NCBI GenBank assembly: GCA_022385755.1
Contig: MU278379.1
Coordinates: 186,001-250,000, forward strand
Direction: 5' to 3'
Length of the DNA stretch: 64,000 nt
Origin: Trametopsis cervina
Lineage: Eukaryota; Basidiomycota; Agaricomycetes; Polyporales; Irpicaceae
Shown here: positions 11,095-21,864 of the stretch, in pieces
How the letters are laid out: the number at the start of each line of letters is the position of its first letter
How positions within the stretch are numbered: the stretch's first letter is position 1
Made by a program: the position numbers and the translations under genes
The notes under the pieces: model-generated
Told to the model about the DNA's origin: nothing
Database searches by the model: none
What the model saw: the letters and a program-made list of their open reading frames with translations, nothing else

Positions 11095-13876
11095 ATGGCA
11101 AGCATCACGAAGTTCTTGCCTACGAGGCTGAATCCCTTCAAGCGCACACCGGAGCCCACTTATCAGTCGGACGCGGGCAGCGATTCTGCTTTGCCCGCGA
11201 AGAAGGAGCCAGACGTAGACGAGTCGCTGAAAGCCGTAGACAGTAATGGGGAGACTGTCGAGGAAGCTGAAAATGCCAGTCCGGGAAACCTCAGTCTGGA
11301 AGAAGGTATGTGTTCCTCGACTACCTACCATCGCGCACAGCGTGTTGACTTGGATGTTCAGATGCAGCTGGAGGTCTTGGACGTCATCTTGGTGTATTCA
11401 GTTGTACATTGCTTATGTGAGAAAATCCCCCACCCACGTCCTTCTTTGAGGACACTAACATCCTGTTGGATATCACCAGCGTCGGCCGTATCATTGGAAC
11501 CGGTATCTTCTCCACACCTTCCTCTATTCTAGGCTCCGTAGGCTCTGTTGGCGCGTCCCTCATGCTTTGGGTTCTCGGCTTCGTGCTCTCGTTCTGTGGC
11601 TTGTTCATCTGGCTGGAGTACGGAACTATGTTCCCTCGAAGTGGAGGAGAAAAGGTGTACTTGGAAGCGGTGTTCACTCGGCCTCGCTATCTCGCCACTG
11701 TTATCTTTGCCGCCAATGCCATTCTTCTTGGCTTTACTGCTTCTGGTTGCATTGTGAGTTTCTATTGTATCTGTGAAGAAGCAATGACTAACGTTTCGCT
11801 TCAGGTTTTTGCGAGCAAGTGAGTTCCAGATGGAATTTGTGAGAGGTTTCTTTACTGAACGTTTGGTAGCATCCTCGTCGCTGCGGGGCATGAAGCCACT
11901 CGATGGGCAAGTCGAGGGATCGCGCTTGCAGGTGAGTAAATCTTTCTGTGAGTAATGCATGAACTGACCGCCTGCTAGTTATCGTGTTTGTGACTATATT
12001 GCATGGTTTCACTCCACGGCTTGGAGTGTACGTAATGAACGTTCGTAAACCTAGCCCTTTGTCAGGGATTAAACTGAGAATATCCTTCCGTATAGACACT
12101 GAGCGTCTTCAAGATTGTCATCTTGGTGTTTATCGTGATCACGGGTGCGTTACTATTGTCCGTGATATCTATAAACGATTTGACCGGCGTTCGGTGTAGG
12201 ATGGGTTGTTCTATCAGGCCACACGAGAATCGAAGACCCTCATGTGAACTTTCGCAATGCGTTTGCTGGTAGCTCACACAGCAGTAACGACGTAGGTGTT
12301 ATTGCTTCTTACAGCGTAGCATGGAAAGCTTATGAGTATGTCGTTCAGTATGCGACGGCCACTTTCAAAGTCCTGAATGCGTACGCTGGGTGGTCAAACG
12401 TCAATTACGTTCTGAACAACGTGAAGAACCCGGTGCGCACGTTGAAGATTGCAGGGCCTCTTGGTCTAGGAATTTGTGCGGTCTTGTACCTGCTCGCCAA
12501 CGTCTCTTACTTCGCGTACGTATTTGGATTCCGCATCTGCTCAAGCGCACTGCCAACTGTTTCCTCTATAGAGCTGCGTCGAAAGAGGAGATCCTCAAGG
12601 GTGGTGTCACGGTCGCCTCCCTGTTCTTTGGAAAGGTGTTCGGACCAGCGGCCCAGAGAGCCTTGAGTGTATTCGTCGCCTTAAGGTGAGCCGACTGTAG
12701 TTTCCGGTCACAATAGCAAGTCCACTAATATGCTATCCTTTGTAAGCGCACTCGGAAATGTGGTTACTGTTGTAAGCATATTACTCGCTGACAGGTGATT
12801 CATCGGGTTTCACATTTGTCATTACATAGACTTTCGCAGCTTCTCGTGTCAACCAAGGTATGTTCGACGTGAGCAATGTATGGAGACCACGATGTTCACT
12901 GTAATCTGCGAACGCAGAACTTGCGAAGGAGGGCATTCCTTTGCCATTCGGCAGCCGTTTCTGGGCATCTAACTGGCCTACGGGCAAATCGCCGCTCCCC
13001 GGGTTGATTGTGCACTTGATTCCCTCCGTGAGTGTTTCAACCTTGTGACGACACACCCCTATGTCTCACCAGACTCTCGGCATAGGTTATCGTCATCATT
13101 GCACCTCCCCCTGCTGTACGTTTTGCTCTTATCCACACACGGCCCATAACTAACGGACAAATAGATTGCTTACCCATTCATTCTCGACGTGGAAGGGTAT
13201 CCCCAGCAAATTTTCAACTTCTTCATCGTAGTCGTAGGTGTTCTATCTGTACATCTTAACTTGGTACCGACTTGTTTCGCTTCAATAGGGTCTATTCTGG
13301 CTCCGATGGAAGAAGCCTAATGTCCTCAGACCATTCAAAGGTAAAACGCTTTGCTACGTTCGCATCTTCCTGTGTTTATGATCTGTGTAATAGTGTGGTG
13401 GCCAGTCGCTGTGTTCTTTTTGGCAGCATCCGTCTTCCGTAAGTCCAACAGTTAGCATTTGAAAGCACGCCCTGAATACTGACATCCTATCTGTGTGATT
13501 AGTTCTGGTCGCGCCCTTCCTCAGGCCGGCTAACGGCAAGGGAGACACACCGCCTCTGCCATACTACCTGTACGCACACATCTCTCTTTCTTGTATCAGC
13601 TCGCCACTGACTCTGAATCCTCCTAGGTACTGTCTTGTTGGTATTGCCGTTATGGCTGCTGGCGTGTTATACTGGGCTGCCTGGCGAATCGTGCTACCCA
13701 AGGTGTTCGGATACGAGCTTATCCCTCGGAAGGAGAAATTGGCCGATGGCACTGTCATCACCTTAGTACGTCTCAGTTTACGTTGAATCCGCCTGTGCAT
13801 GTGGAGGCTCATCGTGATCGGTTCATTATTGTAGTTCTCGAACAAGAAGATTGAGACAGAGCCCAAAGTGAACTAG
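11095..13876 (+). CDS. High-affinity methionine permease-like transporter (APC superfamily), tandem copy B
   Basis: Twenty exons (first 11095-11305, last 13835-13876) encode 568 residues. The fold and motifs match copy A: GRIIGTGIFSTPS in TM1, GGEKVYLEAV, GWSNVNYVLNNVKNPVRTLK and PFGSRFWASNWP. Most internal exons have exactly the same length as in copy A (55, 274, 14, 62, 62, 49, 92, 167, 114, 25, 28 and so on). The N- and C-terminal tails and introns have diverged. Copy B has one extra intron (13116-13164) inside a segment that is a single 99-bp exon in copy A, and its first intron has a normal GT start. The 57-bp piece 12292-12348 is treated as an intron because copy A has an intron there, but it is stop-free and in frame. 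It probably imports methionine or related amino acids. The division of labour with copy A is unknown. Confidence 0.93.
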
Positions 13877-15695
13877 CTTCTTTCTCCGCCGGATTAGAGG
13901 GCTGGATATGTTTGTGGGTCCGAAGGATATAATTGCGGGTCGCTTTGCGTTGCATGTTTAGTCGCAATTGGTTTCATATTTATCAGAGTACTAGTACTGT
14001 AGAATCGTCATTCAAGGCGAAAAATAATATCATCCGCTCCGGGGGCGCCCCCTGTTTGCTAGCGTGCGGGCACTGTTGTGGAGCACATACACCGATGCTA
14101 TTACCTTATTCGCGATTCTTCCGCTGGCCAAGTCACGGTTGCTGGTCTGTACGTGTTCTGGATCACCAGGGTCTTTCCTGCGAAGTAGTAGATTGCACCC
14201 GTAACCGCTACGCAATGTGAAGAGTGGCTTCCACTGATGCCAGTCACGATAGATCGTACAATAGTCGTTCCACAAGTTGACCACATAGCTGACTAGCTTA
14301 CGCGATAGGTTACATCAAAACTTACTTCCGTAAGTAAACGGTTTCACGAATCTAACATAACTCTGAGGTTGCTGGCCTTCATGTGTAAATGCCACGAACC
14401 TAATTCCACCTTGCAAGCCGAACTCACTTTATCCACGTCGCCCAGAGTTTTATGGCCAGCGAATAGATACTCTGGGATTTCAGTCTTGCACCGGAACGTG
14501 GAGAGTGAACTCGTCCACTGCTGAACTCTCCCTTTCTTGCCAGTGACTTTACGCTATCTCTATCACGCTGAAGCTGTACCCTCCGTGGGGAACCTCTGGA
14601 CATCTGGGCTCTTTGACACTCTGAATCCGTAGCGTGTATAATCAGATTTTAGGATACACGAGAAAGTAGAAAACCCACATATTCTCCGTTGGAATATCGC
14701 ATTCCTAGGGTTCTAGCGGGCCACGAGATTCGCATTGTCGGCTCCGTGTTTCCGGCATGCTAGTTCTGTATAGCAAACTTTTGCTATGTGGCAGTGGGGA
14801 TATGCACGCGAGGGGTTTGATGCTTACGCGCGTAGGTAGATAGATGGCTGCGGTTTATGTCAATGGACTTTTGTGCTCAGTCGACGCCACTCACGCATTT
14901 ACTCAAGTAAACTGAACGTTCACACCTGACCCTTGCATAGCGAGCACAGTATGAAATGAGACAACTTGGAGGACGCACCGAGAAGAGAGCCACGCGAGAT
15001 TACATAAGCTAGGACCAGAGCGTCACCAGCACGACGCGTCCACGCCGCACGGTAGCCTGTTGGCAGTTGGCAACCACGATGTACCAGCCGACTTTGCTCA
15101 GCAATCTGTTCGCTCTTAATGCACGCTATGTTCAATATTCTCCAGAGGCACTGGTGGACAGCAAGTTCAATATCGATAACCAAACATGTGGTACGGGAAA
15201 AGGAGGCCTCTAGGTAGGTAACGCGTACGTGAAATAATGTCAACAATATGTGTGTGCGAGAGAGAACGTGTGTCGATGGTATGGAACGGAGGGGAGATAT
15301 ATGAGCGGGGTTGTGGTGGTTGCGCTTGGACATGAGAATCAGTAAGCATGATGATGTGCGACAGTGGTACAACAACGGATGGGGTTAAAAGTACAGGGGG
15401 TCATGAACGGGTTGGAAGTGTGGTAAAGGAAAAGTCGGAGGGGATTATACAAAAAGCATGAAGAGTAGAAGAAACATACAACTCGTCGCCGTCCCAGGTG
15501 AGTACTACAACATGTGAAAAAGGATGGGGATAAATGCTGAAAAACCCTACGTCGTCATCATTGTCGCGTCGGTGACGCTACCTAGTTTTTGATACAGTGT
15601 TCCATGGTTCGTCGAAGGAGGTTGAAGTGAAGAATAACTCAATAATGTCAAGAATAATGTCCGTCAACGAACGCCCGCGCGCGCTGACCGATTCA
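13877..15695. other. Intergenic, no gene seen
   Basis: About 1.8 kb lies between two convergent genes. No exon with sustained coding character was found. A small inverted repeat (ATAGCAAA/TTTGCTAT) occurs near 14772. Confidence 0.45.
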
Positions 15696-17153
15696 TCACC
15701 AGTTCAGTTCTTCGTAGGAGAACAGGCTTGCGAAAGGATCCTGGCCGGCGTGGGGGGTACCGTCCGAGTACTCAGAAGACATAGATCCATATTGTCGCTG
15801 GTCGTACTCGTCGCAGTTGTCCGACGGCACGGGGTCTGGCATAGTCAAGCCAAGCTCGATGGGTGGGATCGAGGTCAAGTCGAAATCACCCGGAAGGATG
15901 ACCTCGGGGTCCGTTGGCCAAAGGGATTCGGGTGACCACGACGAGTACCCGTTGTACCCGAGCTCGCCTCCGGAAAAGTCTCCGTCAACGTTATCGGGCA
16001 CGCAGTCGGGAGCAGGCTGGTTCGCGTGGGTGTTAAGCGACAAGCCCGTGATCGACAGGTGGTCTGCGGGGGCAAAAGGACCGCAGTGCGAAGAAGCTGA
16101 TGACGGAGATAATGAAGGCGGAATCGAGTCTGTGGGAGAGAAGAGGTGGCTCGAGGCGATCGACTCTGTGGGCGACACGACGTGCCCGAACTGAGAGTCT
16201 CTGGGGATCGAGAGCTGCGAGAGCGGGACGCCGGATGGTCTTCCCTGGAACTGTGACCGGTCGTCGAAGTGGAAAGTCTGGAAGGAATCATAAGACTGTG
16301 GGACGCGCAGATCAGCTTCTGACATGTGTATCAGACAGGTAAATGGACTCACAAAGGAAGAAGGATTGAAATTAGGTCGCTGGAAGGTAGGGGGAAGAAC
16401 GGAATCATGGGGCATGTACTCGAAGCTGGTCGAGGGGTCGTTGTCGGTGGGTGGGGGGATGTATGATGTCCTTCGGCTGATACGTGGCACGCCGGAAGGC
16501 GATGGAGGGCACGAGGGCATGAACACAGTAGGCAGCTGAATGGTCTGATATGCCGGGGGAGGCGTAGGTGCGGACACCGCACGCCTGCCACTGTGCGCTG
16601 CGTCGCGGCTGAGACTGCGAGGAGGTGAGGGCACCGGCATGATGAACGAAATGCCGTCGTCTGTCTCCTGCTCACCGTCTCGCCGCCCCTTGCCCTTCCT
16701 CCCCTTCTTCACCCGCTGAGGACGATAGACGTAGTTGGGGTACATCTGCTCGTGCTCCTTCTTCTTCTCCTTCGCCATCTCCTCCCAGTACGCCCTCTCA
16801 TCCGCTGACAAGCTCTTCCACTGTTGACTGATCGTCTTGGATAGATCAGCTTGCCGCTGCTTCTTGACGGGACCCGGGAGGGTCTCGTCTACAACCGACT
16901 CCTCGAGGGCCTGGTTACGGTCCTCGCAGCATTTGCGCCGGAAAAGAATGAACGCATTTTCTGGTCGCTTGATGTAGTCCTCGTCGCCCTTCTTGGGTCG
17001 CCGCTCGTGTTCGCTGACGGTCGATCTACGCCGCCTGTGCGAAGCCTGGGAGGAGGTCGCGGTCGATGGAGTGGAAAGTACCGATGAAGAAGTCTCGGAA
17101 CCTATGGATGATGATGGTGAGAAAGCCCTGAAGGGCGGTGGTGTGGACGACAC
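15696..17153 (-). CDS. HMG-box transcription factor (HMG gene 1)
   Basis: The coding strand is minus, with exons 17153-16353 and 16295-15696 and a 57-bp intron (16296-16352). It encodes 466 residues; retaining the intron would add 19 with no stop. The Ser-rich N-terminus ends in an Arg/Lys patch. The HMG-box L domain (~60-145) has YIKRPENAFILFRR, the helix-2 core LSKTISQQWKSL and the end motif YPNYVYRPQR. Between helices 1 and 2 there is an insert of about 13 residues compared with the other HMG genes here. A basic KKGRKGKGRR patch follows, a likely nuclear signal. The tail (~200-466) is rich in Ser, Pro and aromatic residues and resembles an activation domain. The family binds the DNA minor groove. 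Relatives regulate mating, filamentation or fruiting in fungi, but the role here is not shown. Confidence 0.9.
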   Translation of the reverse strand: MSSTPPPFRAFSPSSSIGSETSSSVLSTPSTATSSQASHRRRRSTVSEHERRPKKGDEDYIKRPENAFILFRRKCCEDRNQALEESVVDETLPGPVKKQRQADLSKTISQQWKSLSADERAYWEEMAKEKKKEHEQMYPNYVYRPQRVKKGRKGKGRRDGEQETDDGISFIMPVPSPPRSLSRDAAHSGRRAVSAPTPPPAYQTIQLPTVFMPSCPPSPSGVPRISRRTSYIPPPTDNDPSTSFEYMPHDSVLPPTFQRPNFNPSSFVSPFTCLIHMSEADLRVPQSYDSFQTFHFDDRSQFQGRPSGVPLSQLSIPRDSQFGHVVSPTESIASSHLFSPTDSIPPSLSPSSASSHCGPFAPADHLSITGLSLNTHANQPAPDCVPDNVDGDFSGGELGYNGYSSWSPESLWPTDPEVILPGDFDLTSIPPIELGLTMPDPVPSDNCDEYDQRQYGSMSSEYSDGTPHAGQDPFASLFSYEELNW

Positions 17154-17302
17154 CGGCTTGAGGTCCGGCTCGAAGGGCGAACATGACGGCGATGCATAGT
17201 GAGGGTCGTTCTGAGGGAAAGTAAAGGCGCGCGGCGTCGGAGAAAAGATTGCAACTGTAGGAGTGAGTGGTTCGTCCGCTGTCGTTATTACTTCCAGTGT
17301 CG

Positions 17303-17371
17303 CTGCGGGAGGGAGAGGTCATCGAGGGTGAGTGTCCGCTCGCTATTGTGGATTGTGTGCAGGTAACTCAC
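17303..17371 (-). other. Possible 5'-UTR intron of HMG gene 1
   Basis: On the minus strand GTGAGT (17371-17366) is followed by a pyrimidine-rich stretch ending in CCCGCAG (17303). This gives a 69-bp intron between the start codon and an upstream TATAAA. Inferred from splice consensus only. Confidence 0.4.
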
Positions 17372-17608
17372 TTCGTGATTGCGTGTTGCGAGTGCGGTGA
17401 GCAGGCATGATTGTTCTCGTGATGCGAGTATAGGAGAGCAAGAATAGGAAAAATTTGGGTAGCGCGAGGCGGCTTCCTCGAGGCGTGGCAAGATAATAGG
17501 GCGGTGCTGCTCCTGTGTATCAGGAGGAGGGGGTGGCTCTGTGGCCCCGAGGAGGAGGAGAACAATTGCGTGAAAGGCGGACAGGGCGAAGACAATACGG
17601 CGGTGGAC

Positions 17609-17614
17609 TTTATA
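17609..17614 (-). promoter_or_regulatory. TATA box, HMG gene 1
   Basis: TATAAA on the minus strand lies about 455 bp upstream of the ATG at 17153. The distance fits a long leader carrying the proposed 69-bp intron. Confidence 0.35.
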
Positions 17615-20439
17615 AGCCTAGGGCCTGGTGAGTTCCCCCGAGGGAACGAGAGGGCCCTCTATTTCGCTGAGATCTCTCCAGGATCTCGCAGTGTACGTTC
17701 TCGATGAATTTGGCGCGCACAAGCGTTCTAAGCCCAAATCGGGAGCTGAACTGAGATTAGAGCCTTCATTCGGTCACCAAATAGCGCCAAACAGGGCTCT
17801 TTTGTTTTGCGCATCCTCACTTTCCGAATCCCTGGCATGCTTCGATCTTATTGTTTTGCTCAAGGCCCACGCACAGACGACGTTATCAAACCACCCTGGT
17901 CGAAAACTCACGCCCCCCAATCTCGCACCGTTTGCCCATCGCGACTCACAGCTGACTACGCCCGACAAATCCCCCCTGCGAACTTGGGACTACGACGCCT
18001 GCATTGTCCTCCCCCACACGAGCAGAATGACTCGCCGTGGAAAGCCGCGCCAGGCAGGCCATGCGTCCGTCCTTCGGCGCTTTCAGTATACTTCCGTCGT
18101 GCGTGCTGGCCACACCTCCACCAGCGGCCATTCCTTCCCTTTCAGCCTGCCCCCGGATGTTGCGGTCCCGATGGCCAGCACCCACGCAGCCCGCCTTGTT
18201 TCCTATTTTGGGCCAGCCATAACGGGAACCGTGGCATTGACCATGGGGGGACCCGACTGCTCCCGCGGTTCCTGTACCCATGATCAGCTCGGTCCACACG
18301 GTCCTGCGCGGAAATTAAACGTGCTGATAATTCTACTTTCTGCTTATCCAGGCCATCACACGGTAAATACACAGGTAAGGGCATATTTGCAGGCGGGTAG
18401 GATGGGGGCTGCGGGCACGGATCAGCGGGCGTGATAGCGTTATACCCAGTTAGATTGCGTGCACAGGAACGTACAGTAGTAGCGTTGTCTGTCTCGCGCT
18501 CTCTCCGTCATAATCAGGTTATGTTCCGTGGCAGTTAAGCGAAATCGGATACTGTAAGGCGCAAAGTTAGACTTTCGCCTTTGCGTCCGAGTTGGGATCC
18601 TCCTTTGACGGACGAGAAAGGCAAGTTGGAAGAACGTAAGCGGAGACTCGGAGACTTGGGAGTGGGATGACCCGCCGCCCGCCTTCAGGCCGGATCCTGA
18701 GTTCCGTCTATGGTCTTTTCCTTGAACTCCGGATCTCGCCACCGCAATCTCGACGTCGACGCACCCACTCGCCCACACACAGCTTGAACTCTCGCTGCCC
18801 GCGTATTCCATCCTCTCCCTCGTAAGCATGCGCGTCCGAGCCTTGCAGGCTCCGAGCCATCCCATCAGCCCGCCGGTATCTCAGTAAAGTTCCAACTATG
18901 CGTTTGCCGACATGTCCGTCTGTCATGCGCGCCTCGAGGCGGACATGGATACTGTGCATACGTATTGCTAGCTTCCTCCTCCGTACCCGTGCGCGTGTTG
19001 GGATCTTCTAGAGTACTGTGGAATGGAACAGCGCACGGCATACTCTGCCAGTCCCGGGATCTCGTGAGCACCAGATCATATCCGTACCGGAGAGCGAACG
19101 ACATAGTATGACCGCCCGAAGGTGACCCTCGTCCGAACTGCGATAACACTCGCGTACCTGCACCACTGCACCATGCGTCCGAATCCGAAGACCCGCCGTA
19201 CCGTGTAGCGTGCGTGCGCCGTCGGCGGGCCAAAGAAAACTGTGGTCAAAATCAAAATCGATTGTACGCTTGGAACTGCGTTGCAATTAGTCCATAAGCA
19301 AGAACAACAAGGGGACCGATGCAGCACGACGGTTTGCTCCCGCTTCCGCGGTGAGGAGCTGTCATCATAGCAACAGCCCTACCTTGCCGTGCTAGAGGGG
19401 CTCGGGAGGGGATGCAGGAGGTCTCAGGATCTAGCTCGGGGGACGGATCAACGTGGTTAGGTCCCGCTGGGACCTTATGCTCGATCGCGCGAGCGATTGG
19501 CACGGCGGGTGCACAGAGTAGCGTAGGGGCATCGTATCTAGTTGCTGCGACGCTATGTGCCGTCGGTACGTGCCGTGCGGTACTACCCGTCATCGTGCGT
19601 GAGCAGCACGGGGACGGAGGCGACCCACATACCATACTGTGTAAAGCGTGCGCGCAGGCCACCTACGAACTCACCGTAGCCGGGAAGAAATCGACCAGGA
19701 AGAGAGTTGTGGATATCTCATGCCTGCGTCCCGGGCCCCATGCCCCTTGTCGCTGGATCACCTTCCGAAAGTGTGCTTCGCATCCGTGCTGCATCATACG
19801 TATGCGACGGAGGATTAGCATTGGGCCGTGTTCATACAACTTACCATCGATGGATACGCGGAACGTTCTGTTGAGTGACCGTACCCGGGCGTGCTGCGCG
19901 GGATAGCACGCGAGCGGACGGGCGGGGTGTGTGTTATCTCATCTCGGTGCTGGATATCGCCGCGAGTGGATATGTAGATGCTGTTTGCTGAGATCATTCG
20001 AACGAAGGAAGGACGACGATGATGAAGATCCGGGACGGGCGTAATGTCTGCATGTTCCTTGAACGCAGCCGTGTCTCGGGCCCCACGGCAGCAGCACGTT
20101 GCATCGGAGGCGGTGGTGCACGATGTACGTACAGCGGGATTGGAGGATGATAGGCAAACCCAGGAGCTGTGCATCACGGGGCGGGCAATGGCTCGCAGAA
20201 AAGCGTGCAATAAAAGCCTCATTAATTACGTCCAGGAAATGCAGATGTCAACCATAACTCACTCATTTACATACGAACTGTTATTATTTGCATCGCCGAG
20301 CGACCTCGCGTGGGTGTCTGCCAAAATCTCGCCATTTCGATTTTCTGGGCAGGCGACGTTGGCTGTGCGCACGTTTTCGCCCGGCTTTTCAACGGATGTG
20401 AGCGGAGGGCAGCTCGGCTACTCACGACGTCTTTATCTT
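17615..20439. other. Long intergenic region, no supported gene
   Basis: It contains open frames (including an 807-bp one at 17628) but no domain, no convincing splice structure and no consistent codon bias. It is probably regulatory upstream DNA of HMG gene 1, or degraded sequence. Confidence 0.4.
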
Positions 20440-20982
20440 CTATTCAGATAATCGGACCGGCGCCTGATGAGTCGTCCCTTGCCCGAAGCGCAAGCGGGTC
20501 AGCGGATTCAGGACGCACGCGTGCCTTGGGCAGGCCGAGCGTTTTAGCACTAATCGTCGTCGTCGTCGTCGGTGCTTGTGCCCTCGTATAACCTCTCTGG
20601 CTCCCTCACGGACGTGATTGGGACGCCACGCGTCATGAATCAGTGATTGAGCGACGGAGAGGGCCATAGCCCATTTCTCCGCCGCGCTTTGTGCGTCCAG
20701 AATGGCTGTGCACTGAATGTCCGAGGCGAAAGAGAGAGAAAAATGATAGGTAAGTAATGCGTGATGGGTGGCATGTTTCGATTGGAACGACATGGCGGCG
20801 GAACGTGGGCCCTGGCGTGTGTCTCCTGCCGCCACCGCGACCAGAACCGGGGATGCAGAGTCCTCGCCGCGCAGGAAATCTATTGATGGATCTCCTTGCA
20901 GGTGCTGCACATTCAAAAGCTCATGAAGCGTGGGTGGGACGGCTCTCGGGAACACGATACGCAGCGGGCGCGGAGAAATCAT
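20440..20982 (-). CDS. Possible hypothetical protein
   Basis: A 180-codon minus-strand frame starts with an ATG at 20982. Its first two thirds use codons much like nearby genes (motifs FPRAVPPTLHELL, SIDFLRGED and AMALSVAQSLIHDAW). The C-terminal third becomes Arg-rich and looks like read-through of non-coding repeat (a CGT/GTC run). A TTTTTCTCTCTCTTTC tract followed by CATTCAG in the middle looks like an acceptor, so the real structure may be spliced. I recognise no domain and cannot exclude chance. Confidence 0.28.
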   Translation of the reverse strand: MISPRPLRIVFPRAVPPTLHELLNVQHLQGDPSIDFLRGEDSASPVLVAVAAGDTRQGPRSAAMSFQSKHATHHALLTYHFSLSFASDIQCTAILDAQSAAEKWAMALSVAQSLIHDAWRPNHVREGAREVIRGHKHRRRRRRLVLKRSACPRHACVLNPLTRLRFGQGTTHQAPVRLSE

Positions 20983-21864
20983 GGGTGTCCGGCGGGTTAT
21001 CGATTTCCTAGAGTGCGTGCAGTGTGCAGGGACCAGGGCGGAGCATTGGGTGATTGGAATACTGTGAAATAAATGTGAGAGTCATTCATCACCATCAGTC
21101 TGCGATATGCGTGTAGCGTTGTACGTACATCGGGTCCTTCGCGCGGGTGAAGAGACACCGGAGGAAACGTCACTGTCGGGCGGATGAGTGAGCTAGATCA
21201 TGAGGAATTCGATGCCGGTCGTCGCTGCGTAATGTAATCAGCGGCTCGACCTGGGCGAGGGGCACGGTACACGTTAACATTGCGGCCGCTGTACGTAAGG
21301 AAGGGTGCGAGCATGAGCTTAAGCTTTCGATAGAGAAAAAAGAGGCATGGTGGCATTGCAGAGATCATGGTGGCATCGCTGGCGGCTTGGGAGGTGCGAG
21401 TGCGGACTTGGTGGGAGAGTGCCACGTGAGCAGCTCGACTGTGGGAACTCGAAGCAAACCCGTGATGGGCGGGAACGCCACCACGGCGGGGGATAGCGCC
21501 CTGAGTCCCCGAAGAGGCAGGGCGACGGAGGCATCTCACACGGCTGGATCGGATTGGCTCCGCTTGATCACACAGCTGCGCCGTCGATCCAGCTCATCGC
21601 ACTGAATGCTCGCGTGGCGGCCGATCGCTGCACAATCGTCATCGGCGTGCTTGCAACCAGCGGATGCATCTCTTTCAGCAGCGTGGCGCCCATTTATGCA
21701 AGTCTATCTGCTACGGCCATCATCCTCAACTCCTCACTACTTTACTGCCACCGACAATCGGCTGCATAATTGCTAGTAAGCCTTCGAAGGTGTCTGCTGC
21801 TATTGCCTCAGCTGACCGTCTCTTGACAGAATTTATTCGTATAATTCGTACTGCTATTACAAAC
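20983..21864. other. Intergenic, promoter of DNA glycosylase
   Basis: No gene is supported. The glycosylase frame stays open upstream of its chosen ATG as far as 21664, but that part lacks the family's sequence. Confidence 0.4.

Noticed and set aside
16319..16352. 34-bp intron in HMG gene 1 using the CATGTCAG acceptor
   Set aside because: It is below usual minimum length and shifts the frame. The 57-bp choice ending at CCCACAG keeps it.
17628..18434. 268-codon plus-strand open frame upstream of HMG gene 1
   Set aside because: Its codon use differs from the real genes here, no domain is visible, and it lies in GC-rich promoter DNA where long open frames arise by chance.
20550..20575. CGT/GTC triplet run as possible coding repeat
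   Set aside because: It is a simple microsatellite at the end of a doubtful frame.
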